A DNA stretch of 27,075 nt. Source: M55B118 sp041694275 (GTDB lineage Bacteria > Bacillota_I > Bacilli_A > Izemoplasmatales > Izemoplasmataceae). The number at the start of each line of letters is the position of its first letter. The stretch's first letter is position 1. The stretch is from contig JASMTQ010000090.1 of NCBI GenBank assembly GCA_041694275.1, positions 1 through 27,075 on the forward strand, written 5' to 3'. The notes beneath the pieces are model-generated. The model was not told the DNA's origin and searched no databases. It worked only from the letters and a program-made list of their open reading frames with translations. A program made the translations under genes and the position numbers. Below are positions 6,230 to 14,016 of the stretch, piece after piece.

Positions 6230-7873
6230 ATGCATCCTTTATTTGTCGCAGTGAACGCAAAATACATCCATACCAATAACGCCGTCCGTCTTCTTTGCGC
6301 CAACAGCGCATATGAGACGGAGTTTTTGGATTTCACAATCAAGGACAGTCAGGACCACATCATACGCACCATCCTTGAAAAAAAACCATCAGTCATTGGA
6401 TTTAGCACCTATATATGGAATGTGGAACTGATCATTTCTTTGATCAAGTCACTTAAAACCCGTTCAAACATTCCCATTATCCTCGGCGGTCCCGAAGTGT
6501 CTTACGACGCCGCCTATTTTTTAAACACCCTGCCCGTGGACGTAATTGTAAAAGGAGAAGGCGAACACGTCATAGACGCTGTGCTTGATTATCTTTTACA
6601 CGGCACTTCCCTTGAAAACACGCCAAATGTCGCATGGAAAAATGAGGGTGAAATCATTGAACACCCGATAGATGAAATTGAAAATCTCTCAAGTATCAAA
6701 TCCCCCCACCGCTATGAAGAAGACACGCCTCATATTCCCAGGCGGATTCAATATGTCGAAAGCTCGAGGGGATGCCCTTTCAAGTGTTCCTACTGTCTTT
6801 CCTCCCTTGAAAAGAAAGTACGGTTCTTTCCCCTTCAGGATGTGCTTGACACATTGACCCATCTTCTTGATAAAGACGCCAAAACCATCAAATTCCTCGA
6901 TAGAACCTTCAATGCGAACAAAGACGCCCTCTCAATCATCGATTTTTTAATAGAGAACCACAAGGAAGGCACCGTCTTCCAATTCGAAATCACAGGCGAG
7001 ATCATGGACGAAACGATTATCGACCATATTCACGCGAAAGCCCCAAAACACCTTTTTCGTTTTGAGATTGGAATCCAGTCCACCAATGACATTACCAACC
7101 GTCTTGTTGGGCGAATTCAAAACAACGAGAAACTTTTCCATCTAATTGAAAAAATCAAGAAAGCCGACATCATCGACATGCATCTAGATCTCATCGCCGG
7201 TCTTCCCCTTGAGACACTAGAACGCTTCAAAAAAACATTCAACGACGTTTACGCACTTGGAAGCAGGGAGCTCCAACTTGGATTCCTCAAATTCTTAAGA
7301 GGCACAAAAATAAGAAACGAGGCCGATCTTTACGACTATCACTACAAAAGTGAAGCGCCCTATGAAATCGAGTCAAACACCTCCCTTTCCAAAGAAGATT
7401 TGTCGTATATCGCCACCGCCGAAGAAGGCTTGGACCTTTTCCACAACAAAGGCTACTTCGAAGATGCACTTTTCCCCATACTAAAAGAGCATTTCAATGA
7501 CTACTTCACACTCTTTCATGACATGATGACAACGTATCTTGAACATGGCTATAATAGAAAAGGGTATCAGCTTGATGAAGTGTATCGCTTCACACACGAC
7601 TTTCTGCGAACAAAGGGTGTAGATGAAGAAGCTCTCGACGCGCTCAAAATAGCCTACCTGAAAAGAAGCAAAGTTAAACCGAAAACCTACTTTGAGACCA
7701 TCAAAGACAAGAAAATCAAAAAGTCTTTGTTTGAACGGATGAACCACACTTCCCGATTCGATATCTCCGATTATTACAAGCACGCTCTAATCACCAAGAT
7801 TCAAAACGGCTATCTTATAGCCCTTTACAAAAACCATCAAAGCCATATCGAAATCATTGAAAAAACGGATTGA
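6230..7873 (+). CDS. B12-binding domain radical SAM protein (DUF4080 type)
   Basis: A 547-residue enzyme. Residues ~1-125 form a cobalamin-binding-like Rossmann domain (VIGFSTYIWN, IILGGPEVSYD, VIVKGEGEHVI). The radical SAM core follows, with cluster ligands C182, C186 and C189 in GCPFKCSYC binding a 4Fe-4S cluster that cleaves S-adenosylmethionine. The C-terminal ~170 residues resemble the DUF4080 extension of such proteins. Catalysis is probably a methylation or rearrangement in the cytoplasm, with substrate unknown. GGGAGGTGG precedes the ATG. It stands alone, divergent from uvrB and convergent with a tetR gene, sharing a bidirectional terminator. The subfamily is assigned from domain order and length, without a search. 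Confidence 0.88.
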   Translation: MHPLFVAVNAKYIHTNNAVRLLCANSAYETEFLDFTIKDSQDHIIRTILEKKPSVIGFSTYIWNVELIISLIKSLKTRSNIPIILGGPEVSYDAAYFLNTLPVDVIVKGEGEHVIDAVLDYLLHGTSLENTPNVAWKNEGEIIEHPIDEIENLSSIKSPHRYEEDTPHIPRRIQYVESSRGCPFKCSYCLSSLEKKVRFFPLQDVLDTLTHLLDKDAKTIKFLDRTFNANKDALSIIDFLIENHKEGTVFQFEITGEIMDETIIDHIHAKAPKHLFRFEIGIQSTNDITNRLVGRIQNNEKLFHLIEKIKKADIIDMHLDLIAGLPLETLERFKKTFNDVYALGSRELQLGFLKFLRGTKIRNEADLYDYHYKSEAPYEIESNTSLSKEDLSYIATAEEGLDLFHNKGYFEDALFPILKEHFNDYFTLFHDMMTTYLEHGYNRKGYQLDEVYRFTHDFLRTKGVDEEALDALKIAYLKRSKVKPKTYFETIKDKKIKKSLFERMNHTSRFDISDYYKHALITKIQNGYLIALYKNHQSHIEIIEKTD

Positions 7874-7897
7874 CCCTATCAGGCGTCAATCCGTTTT
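7862..7897. terminator. Bidirectional terminator between radical SAM and tetR genes
   Basis: AACGGATTGAC (7864-7874) pairs with GTCAATCCGTT (7885-7895), flanked by A-runs on the left and T-runs on the right, so it can stop both convergent transcripts. The radical SAM stop codon lies inside the left arm. Confidence 0.85.
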
Positions 7898-7899
7898 AT

Positions 7900-8490
7900 T
7901 TATGTATTGAAGAGTGTTACAAGTGCATTGTAGAGATCTTCAAGCTGAGTATCCTTGTCCCATCTGGAAAACGGGGTGTTCATCGCAATGAGAAATCCGA
8001 AGATCATCGCTTCTATGGTTCTGAAACGAGCCCTTGATACATCTTGTTTGAGTATCCCTTCTCTTGCACCTTTTTTAAAAATCTTTTCAAGGGCTTCTTC
8101 AAGATATATGTTGTGTGTTTGAATGGCATCGAACATGGCCTGTTTGGTTTCTTCAGGCAATTTCAATATATCAGGGTGATGCGAGAAATCCTTGATAAAA
8201 AGGTTGTTCTGTGCCAACTCAAGAATTCTGTTGATGTGATTAATAAACGCTTTTTTGAAAGTCAGGTTTTCAAGCTCATGGTCATTAAGTATTGCTTCCC
8301 TGTTTTTCTTTAGCATCAGCTCAAACGCACTTTGAATCATGACGTCTTTACTGTTGAAATATTCATAAATCGTGCTTTTTCCCATATCGATTGCTTTAGC
8401 GACATTGGATATGGTAAGGGAATCCTCTCTGTCGCTGTGCGACAGAAAGGACAAAACCGTTTCCAGAATTCTTTCGCGTTTTTCGTTCAT
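7900..8490 (-). CDS. TetR-family regulator of the RND efflux pump
   Basis: A 196-residue regulator. The N-terminal helix-turn-helix (SLTISNVAKAIDMGKSTIYEYFNSKDVMI, about residues 24-52) is a clear TetR signature; the C-terminal helices form the ligand pocket. Its ATG shares one base with the TAA stop of the RND gene (TAATG), so it is translated after the pump by coupling. This puts the repressor at the end of its own target operon, with the likely operator at 11896-11919. It probably senses a hydrophobic compound handled by the pump. Confidence 0.9.
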   Translation of the reverse strand: MNEKRERILETVLSFLSHSDREDSLTISNVAKAIDMGKSTIYEYFNSKDVMIQSAFELMLKKNREAILNDHELENLTFKKAFINHINRILELAQNNLFIKDFSHHPDILKLPEETKQAMFDAIQTHNIYLEEALEKIFKKGAREGILKQDVSRARFRTIEAMIFGFLIAMNTPFSRWDKDTQLEDLYNALVTLFNT

Positions 8491-11400
8491 TATTTCATCG
8501 TCCTTTTTAAGAACTGATCAACATCGTCGGTGTTTTCTTCTTTTGAGGCGTGATTTTCAGCGGTTGATGGCATGAATATGGTGAGCAGAAGTGCAACCAC
8601 CATCACACCAAGCGCAAGCAGTGCGTATAAAAGATTGTATGTGATGAAGAAGTAGTATACAGATGCGACCGCCCCTGCAAGTGTGACGAGAATTCCGAAA
8701 ATGAGCCTTCCGTGAAGGGTCATCATATCGTAAAAGATTGGTACGACGAATATGGTTAGGAACGTCGCATAGAACAACCCTCCAATTGCGGTGAGCGCCA
8801 TTGGCTGCATCATTTCAGCACCCTCGCCATATCCTAGCGCAAGAGGTGAAAGCGCAAGAATCGTTGTGAGCGCCGTCATGAAGATCGGACGCAGTCTGAT
8901 TCGCCCAGCGCGAGTAATCGCGGCTTTTAGCTCATAGCCTCTTTCTCTTAGCTGGTTGATATAATCCACCAGCACGATTCCGTTGTTGACGACGACACCA
9001 GAGAGGATAATCAAGCCGATCACCGCCACGATGGATACAGGAAGATTGAATGCATAAAGGATGCCGAAGCCTCCAGTAAATGCCAGAGGAATGGTAATCA
9101 TGATGATGAATGGATAAAGTAGCGACTGGAACTGACTTGCCATGATCATGTAGACAAGAAGGATCCCAAGCGCCCCCATGATGACAAGTTCATCAAGGGT
9201 GGCCATGATTTCCTCACTCTCACCCATGACTTCATACTCATAGCCTGATGGCAGTTCATAATCCGCAAGCGCGTCTTCCACATCGGAAGCTACGATTGTA
9301 GAGCTGTACCCTGATTCAAACTCCGCATTGATATCAATGACACGGGTTCCGTCAATCCTTGTAATGGAGCCGAATCCAGGAACTGTTTCTACGGTTGCGA
9401 TGTCTCCCAGCAATAAATCGTTATCCCCTACAACAATGTCTTGGATATCTGAAACATCGTCTTCGCTTACGCGTCTTTCATCGCCTTCTCCATATACATA
9501 AAGACTATACATGTGACCGTTCATCGAAAGCGTGGTGATTTCTTCAGGGGTTTTTAGATAATCGCTTACTTTCTGAAGCACCTGTCCCACGGTAAGTCCG
9601 TAACTTATGGCTACATCCTTGTCCACGGTTATCCTGATTTCTTCGCCAATGTTTTCAAGGCCGGTTTCAACGCCACGCACGCCCTCTACTTCTCTTACAA
9701 TCGACGCAAGCGATTCCGCTTCACTTCTGAGGATGTCCAAGTCGCTTCCTTTAAGACGAAGTGACAATCCTTCACCTACGAGCGCTCCGGTATCCATTTC
9801 CGTACCCTGGATATCGGCTTCAAATTCAGGGTAGTCCGTTTCAAATAGCGCAATGATTTCATCGCGCATTTCCATGGTGGTCTTTTCCCTGTTGTCTTTA
9901 AGCACGATGTTCATAGTAGCACTCGAGGTATCCTGATTGCCCTGTGAGAACCCAAGCATTGCGGCCTGGCCGCCTCCGCCAACGGTGATGCCCACATCGG
10001 ATACATCACTGAAGCCTACGACGTCTTCATAAAGCGTATCAAGTTTGTCTGTGAATGCTTCGTAATCCATTGTTTGATTGTCTGATATTTCAATTGTGGC
10101 TTGAAGCGAGCCTTCATCAGAGGCTGGGAAGAATTCAAACCCTTCTGATGTAGCGCCTAATACTGTAAGCCCAAGTAGAAGGAATACAACCGCAATGATG
10201 ACATATTTTATTTTAAAGGCGCCTTTCAGGATGCGTTCATACACATTCTGGATTTTTGTCATCCATGATTTTGAATCGTCCTGCTTCCCTTCGCCTTCTT
10301 TCATGATTCTGTTTGCGAGCGTCGGTACGAAAGTAAGTGCGATAATGAGTGAAGCAAGCAAACTGAAACTGATCGTAAGCGCAAGTTGATAGAAAATCTC
10401 GCGTACAAAGCCTTCAATGAACATGATCGGAAGGAACACACTTACCGTTGTAAGGGTACTTGCGATGATTGCACCCGCAACCTGATTCGCACCGGATACG
10501 GCGGCTTTCTTGTTCGTAGCACCATCGCGTTTCATCCTGAATATGTTCTCAATGACGACGATACTGTTATCCACAAGCATTCCGATACCAAGGGCGAGTC
10601 CACCAAGAGAGACTACGTTCAAGGTAATGTCTGAAAGGTAGATGAGGATGACCGCAAAGAGAAGACTTATAGGAATTGCCACGCCGACAATGAGTGTCAC
10701 ACGTATGTTTCTAAGGAATACGAGCAGAATGAGAACGGCTAAAATACCACCTATAAGAAGGTTGTTGAGAACTGACCCGTTGGCTTGTTCGATGTATTCA
10801 CCCTGGTCAAGCAAAGTCGTATATTCAAACCCTTCGGTTTCTGAAGCAATGGCCATCAATTCCTGATTGATGTTCTCAGTCACTTCAGTCGTCGCGTATT
10901 CACTTCCCTTTTGGATGGAAATACTTACGGCGTCTTCGCCATTGACTTTGGAATAGAGTTTGTCTTCAGCATCGACGAATTCAACCTCGGCAATATCGTC
11001 AACAGTGATGGTAGGCAAAGCCCCTTCAGGAACACCTTCGGGACTTTCAAATACGAGAAGCTCACGAAGTTCGTCCATGTCTTCAAGGTCATCGCCCACA
11101 CGGACAAGATAGTCATTCCCTCCGGCTTCAACGTACCCTGCTGGGAAACTCATGTTCTGAGCGCCAATGACCTGCGAAATCAGATCCTTGTCCAGCTGAA
11201 TTGCAGCATCCGATTGGCCCATATTATCGAAAAAGGCCTGGATCTGAGCGTTGTAACTATCAATCGCACCCTGGTCAAGAGAAACTCTGATTTCATTTTC
11301 AGCGGCCCCTGACACATTCAGGCTTGCCACACCCGGGATTCTTTCAATCCTTGGTGTAAGTTCATCGTCCACCCAGGTACTCAGTTCATCAATATCGGCA

Positions 11401-11843
11401 TCTTCCAAAGACACGCTGAAGTTCATAATTGGAAGCATGTCGGGATTCAATCTGAGAATCATAGGTGTGCCTGATTCTGAAGGCAGGCTGTCCGCCATCA
11501 TGTTCATGTTTTCACGAAGTTCGACAATCACGGAATCCATGTCCGTGTCTTCGCTGAACTCAAGCATGACCATGGACATGTTTTCTGAAGAAGTCGTTTG
11601 AACTTCAGTTACATTGGTCGTGGTCTGAAATGCCTGTTCGAGGGGAATGGAAACTTCACTTTCCACCTCTTCAGGCGCCGCGCCGGGGTAGGTCGTGACA
11701 ACCACCGCATACGGAATGTTGATATCTGGGAATAAATCACTGGTCAAACGGTTGAAGGACGTAATCCCAAAAATTACGACCGCAATGACAACCATCAGAA
11801 CGGTGACGGCTTTTTCTACTGAAAAGCGAATAATGTTTTTCAT
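8490..11843 (-). CDS. RND family efflux transporter (HAE1/SwrC-like)
   Basis: An 1117-residue proton-driven transporter. The duplicated RND plan is visible: TM1 after MKNIIRFSVEKAV, a large periplasmic-type loop starting RLTSDLFPDINIPY, a TM bundle with GMLVDNSIVVIENIFRMK (proton-relay Asp position), a second TM/loop half, and the matching GVVVNNGIVLVDYINQLRERG. The C-terminus is a charged tail. ATG at 11843 is preferred because the longer frame runs back into the operator and promoter; the ribosome site (AGAGATGA) is moderate. In monoderm bacteria such pumps often work without an outer-membrane channel, and no adaptor gene is adjacent. It likely exports lipophilic toxins or a surfactant-like molecule. 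Forms an operon with the downstream tetR. Confidence 0.95.
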   Translation of the reverse strand: MKNIIRFSVEKAVTVLMVVIAVVIFGITSFNRLTSDLFPDINIPYAVVVTTYPGAAPEEVESEVSIPLEQAFQTTTNVTEVQTTSSENMSMVMLEFSEDTDMDSVIVELRENMNMMADSLPSESGTPMILRLNPDMLPIMNFSVSLEDADIDELSTWVDDELTPRIERIPGVASLNVSGAAENEIRVSLDQGAIDSYNAQIQAFFDNMGQSDAAIQLDKDLISQVIGAQNMSFPAGYVEAGGNDYLVRVGDDLEDMDELRELLVFESPEGVPEGALPTITVDDIAEVEFVDAEDKLYSKVNGEDAVSISIQKGSEYATTEVTENINQELMAIASETEGFEYTTLLDQGEYIEQANGSVLNNLLIGGILAVLILLVFLRNIRVTLIVGVAIPISLLFAVILIYLSDITLNVVSLGGLALGIGMLVDNSIVVIENIFRMKRDGATNKKAAVSGANQVAGAIIASTLTTVSVFLPIMFIEGFVREIFYQLALTISFSLLASLIIALTFVPTLANRIMKEGEGKQDDSKSWMTKIQNVYERILKGAFKIKYVIIAVVFLLLGLTVLGATSEGFEFFPASDEGSLQATIEISDNQTMDYEAFTDKLDTLYEDVVGFSDVSDVGITVGGGGQAAMLGFSQGNQDTSSATMNIVLKDNREKTTMEMRDEIIALFETDYPEFEADIQGTEMDTGALVGEGLSLRLKGSDLDILRSEAESLASIVREVEGVRGVETGLENIGEEIRITVDKDVAISYGLTVGQVLQKVSDYLKTPEEITTLSMNGHMYSLYVYGEGDERRVSEDDVSDIQDIVVGDNDLLLGDIATVETVPGFGSITRIDGTRVIDINAEFESGYSSTIVASDVEDALADYELPSGYEYEVMGESEEIMATLDELVIMGALGILLVYMIMASQFQSLLYPFIIMITIPLAFTGGFGILYAFNLPVSIVAVIGLIILSGVVVNNGIVLVDYINQLRERGYELKAAITRAGRIRLRPIFMTALTTILALSPLALGYGEGAEMMQPMALTAIGGLFYATFLTIFVVPIFYDMMTLHGRLIFGILVTLAGAVASVYYFFITYNLLYALLALGVMVVALLLTIFMPSTAENHASKEENTDDVDQFLKRTMK

Positions 11844-11884
11844 AAAATCATCTCTTTCTATGTCTTTATATAAGTGTTTGAAGC

Positions 11885-11919
11885 AAAAAAAATAAACCCG
11901 ACCGAACATTCGGTCGGGT
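11885..11919 (-). terminator. Possible terminator of the padR-HAAS operon (same hairpin as the operator)
   Basis: Read on the minus strand, the operator palindrome is a strong GC-rich 11-bp hairpin followed by TTTATTTTTTTT, the layout of an intrinsic terminator for the gene ending at 11963. No other terminator lies between the two operons. Confidence 0.55.
11896..11919. promoter_or_regulatory. TetR operator at the RND transcription start
   Basis: ACCCGACCGAA (11896-11906) and TTCGGTCGGGT (11909-11919) form perfect 11-bp arms around CA. It starts 2 nt past the -10 box and covers the expected start of the RND transcript, the position expected for a repressor. GACCGA/TCGGTC arms are a common TetR-family site type. 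Confidence 0.85.
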
Positions 11920-11921
11920 CT

Positions 11922-11950
11922 AATATACCACATTGAAAATGCGGGTGCAA
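11922..11950 (-). promoter_or_regulatory. Promoter of the RND-tetR operon
   Basis: On the minus strand: -35 TTGCAC (11945-11950), exact 17-nt spacer, -10 TATATT (11922-11927). Transcription would begin near 11915, within the operator. Confidence 0.75.
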
Positions 11951-11962
11951 CGGATTTGTTTC

Positions 11963-13447
11963 TTAATCGTGCAAAACGTTGATATCTTCACTTCCATTGG
12001 TGGTTGACACATCGAGATCATCGAGAATGAATGTTGTATCATCATTATCATACTCGATTGAGCCATTTGTTGTTGATAAGGTCACATCATTCACGTAGAC
12101 ATTCATCAGACTGATTTCACCATTGGTTGTATCGGCCTCAAGCACTGTATTTAAAGCCGAACCATCGTTGATGGATTCCAGGGTGATCCGTCCGTTTGTT
12201 GTAGAGAGGTTTGTTTCTTCTGCATTAAAATCTCTGATGTCTATTCTACCGTTTGTGGTTTCCATGTCCACTTTTGTAAAGACACTGGAACGTATTACAA
12301 TATTCCCATTCGTGGTTTCAATTTCACTCGGAGACGCAACTTCAAGGTCCACAAGCTCCACGGTTCCATTCATCGTATCAAGCTCAAGTGAAGTCAGAGT
12401 CATATCTCTTAGAACCAACCCACCGTTCATGTGCTCGATATCTACAGAATCAAACTCAAAATCGGCCGGCATATAAATATCAATGGTCTGTGAATCATTA
12501 CGAAACAGATTGACCAGGCCTGTAAAATTGAAAAACGGAAAGTCGATGTCATTGCTGATGGCCACGGTTTTTGTTGTTTCATTCACGTCTATGGTCATAT
12601 CCGCGCTATCTATAATAGCCGCTTCTATGACAAGATCGTCTGAGTCGTGGCGGTGAAACTCGACGTTGCCAACGTCCATACTCCCGTGTAGTTTCCAACC
12701 TGCTGTGTCACTTAGAGTTTGCGATTCACGGTATTCTGCAAGTTCACTGTCCGCCCCACTCAAGCTGATTGTTCCATAAGTAAACAGATGAAACCCGAAC
12801 CCTATAAGTACCAGTAGAACGCTCAATGCCTTTAAGCGGTTTTTCAGTCTTGTGTAACGTGGATGGCGTTTGAAATAATAAGATACTTTGAACTTGTCAA
12901 TGGTCTTGTGCCAGTCTTTGTCCTCAAAACCAAGCGCTTCAAGATGCCATTTCAAAAGCCAGGAAGCGAAACTGAGAATAGTATCATAAAGCCATAAAAC
13001 GATTAATGCCCATAAAACCGTAAGTCCAATCACCGCAATGACCATGAAGATACTGGCAGCTGCGGAGGTCCATGGCATGAACACCATCGCGCCTACAAAA
13101 CTGAAAAGCGACAGAAACACAGCTACTATAATGCTCAAAAGAGCCGGGACCAGCCAACTGGCGATGAACACATCAAAAAGTGCTACTCCAACAACTTTGC
13201 CTGCCTTCACTTCACCATGAGGGGTTCCACTCGCGCGTCTTTTGAATTCATAGCCATATTCTTTAAGGACGTTTTTCGCGATGTCCTCAGGGCTTTCCAA
13301 CTCTGCGACAATTTCTTCTTCCGATTTGCCTTCATACACTTTTCCAGTATAAAACCGTTCCTCGTAAAACCTGAGAATCTCTTCCCTCTCGTCTTTTTCC
13401 AGTTGATTGAGATAATCACTGAGTGCACTCATAAATCTTTCTTTCAT
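11963..13447 (-). CDS. HAAS-domain membrane protein with C-terminal DUF4097 repeats
   Basis: About 494 residues. The N-terminus (MKERFMSALSDYLNQLEKDEREEILRFYEE) is a HAAS/DUF1700 domain that typically pairs with a PadR regulator. Several hydrophobic segments follow (about residues 80-160, then one near 210). The C-terminal ~200 residues are a DUF4097 domain with at least seven evenly spaced turns ending in MNG or TTNG, suggesting a beta-solenoid. The topology places this domain outside the membrane if the last segment spans it. ATG at 13447 is preferred: AAGGA lies 9 nt upstream, whereas the ATG at 13456 directly abuts that site. It starts 1 nt after the padR stop, so the two are coupled. Probably an envelope-stress sensor or anti-regulator; ligand unknown. 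Confidence 0.88.
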   Translation of the reverse strand: MKERFMSALSDYLNQLEKDEREEILRFYEERFYTGKVYEGKSEEEIVAELESPEDIAKNVLKEYGYEFKRRASGTPHGEVKAGKVVGVALFDVFIASWLVPALLSIIVAVFLSLFSFVGAMVFMPWTSAAASIFMVIAVIGLTVLWALIVLWLYDTILSFASWLLKWHLEALGFEDKDWHKTIDKFKVSYYFKRHPRYTRLKNRLKALSVLLVLIGFGFHLFTYGTISLSGADSELAEYRESQTLSDTAGWKLHGSMDVGNVEFHRHDSDDLVIEAAIIDSADMTIDVNETTKTVAISNDIDFPFFNFTGLVNLFRNDSQTIDIYMPADFEFDSVDIEHMNGGLVLRDMTLTSLELDTMNGTVELVDLEVASPSEIETTNGNIVIRSSVFTKVDMETTNGRIDIRDFNAEETNLSTTNGRITLESINDGSALNTVLEADTTNGEISLMNVYVNDVTLSTTNGSIEYDNDDTTFILDDLDVSTTNGSEDINVLHD

Positions 13448-13448
13448 A

Positions 13449-13763
13449 TCAATCATTCCTTACCACGTGTCTGTTAATGGTTTCTTCAAATTTTTTCCAT
13501 TGAATGATCAAGTCATCATAATGGTTTCTTCCTTCAAATGTAATGGAGAAGTATTTCCTTGCAGGGCCCGTGCTTGAAGGTTTCAAGTACGAACGCAAGT
13601 ACCCCGCTTTCACAAATCTTCTGAGAATCGGATAAATCGTGGACTCGCTTATTCCGAGTATTGCGTTGATTCTCTGATAGATGATGTAGCCATAGGCATC
13701 TTCTTTGTTTAGAATACCGAGTACGCACATATCAAGAACGCCTTTTTTAAGCTGTGTATCCAT
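13449..13763 (-). CDS. PadR-family transcriptional regulator
   Basis: A 104-residue winged-helix regulator of the short PadR type. Motifs: LKKGVLDMCVLGILNKEDAYGYIIYQ (helices 1-2), SESTIYPILRRFVKAGYL (recognition helix), and a wing PARKYFSITFEG. The short C-terminal helix mediates dimerisation. GAGGTGATACC precedes the ATG. It is the first gene of a PadR-HAAS pair, a widespread arrangement in which the membrane partner is thought to tune the regulator. The IS110 element ends right at its promoter, so its expression may have been altered by the insertion. Confidence 0.93.
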   Translation of the reverse strand: MDTQLKKGVLDMCVLGILNKEDAYGYIIYQRINAILGISESTIYPILRRFVKAGYLRSYLKPSSTGPARKYFSITFEGRNHYDDLIIQWKKFEETINRHVVRND

Positions 13764-13776
13764 GGTATCACCTCGT

Positions 13777-13803
13777 ATAATATAGTTACCTTTATTGGTA
13801 GCT
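13777..13803 (-). promoter_or_regulatory. padR promoter remnant with inverted repeat
   Basis: On the minus strand TATTAT (13777-13782) or TATATT (13779-13784) can serve as -10. The -35 position falls at 13800-13807, which reads AAAGCT or AAAAAG and coincides with the IS left end. AGTTACC and GGTAGCT flank TTTATT (13784-13803) as an imperfect inverted repeat, a possible PadR site. Confidence 0.4.
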
Positions 13804-13813
13804 TTTTTTAATA

Positions 13814-13819
13814 TATAAT
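13814..13819 (+). promoter_or_regulatory. -10 box for the IS110 leader RNA
   Basis: TATAAT lies exactly 7 nt before 13826, where the putative bridge RNA stem starts. The chromosome offers no good -35 at the right distance. TTGACA at 15282-15287 near the right end would supply one when the ends are joined in the circular form. Confidence 0.5.
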
Positions 13820-13825
13820 TTATCC

Positions 13826-13995
13826 ATACATTGTGGACTATTGTTTATCACCTTACAGCATCTGAGAGATGACTGGTTAGTTGAGGGAATAGCCACAACA
13901 TTTTGAAAAGTTGGTTATTAGTTGGATAACGCGTAGACGTTTTATATCTAGCGAGGTTACAAGTCAAGATGTGTGTGGTATAAATCACAATGTAT
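13826..13995 (+). ncRNA. Candidate IS110 bridge RNA
   Basis: The 5' and 3' ends pair perfectly: ATACATTGTG (13826-13835) with CACAATGTAT (13986-13995), enclosing 150 nt. Inside, local hairpins can be drawn: CATCT/AGATG (13859-13871), TGGTTA/TAGCCA with a 10-nt loop (13874-13895), CAAC/GTTG (13896-13913), GTTAT/ATAAC with loop TAGTTGG (13914-13930) and CGC-TAG/CTAGCG with an 11-nt loop (13930-13953). IS110 elements are known to encode a bridge RNA of roughly this size here; it holds separate target- and donor-binding loops and guides the recombinase. The loop heptamer TAGTTGG recurs at the right end (15293-15299), as a donor guide should. The fold was done by eye. Confidence 0.6.
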
Positions 13996-14016
13996 TATAA
14001 ATGAAAGGAGAACATT

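Noticed and set aside
12000..12500. Repeated CCATTNGT-like motifs as a CRISPR or tandem DNA repeat
   Set aside because: They are codons for the TTNG turns of the DUF4097 domain, with irregular spacing and divergent flanks.
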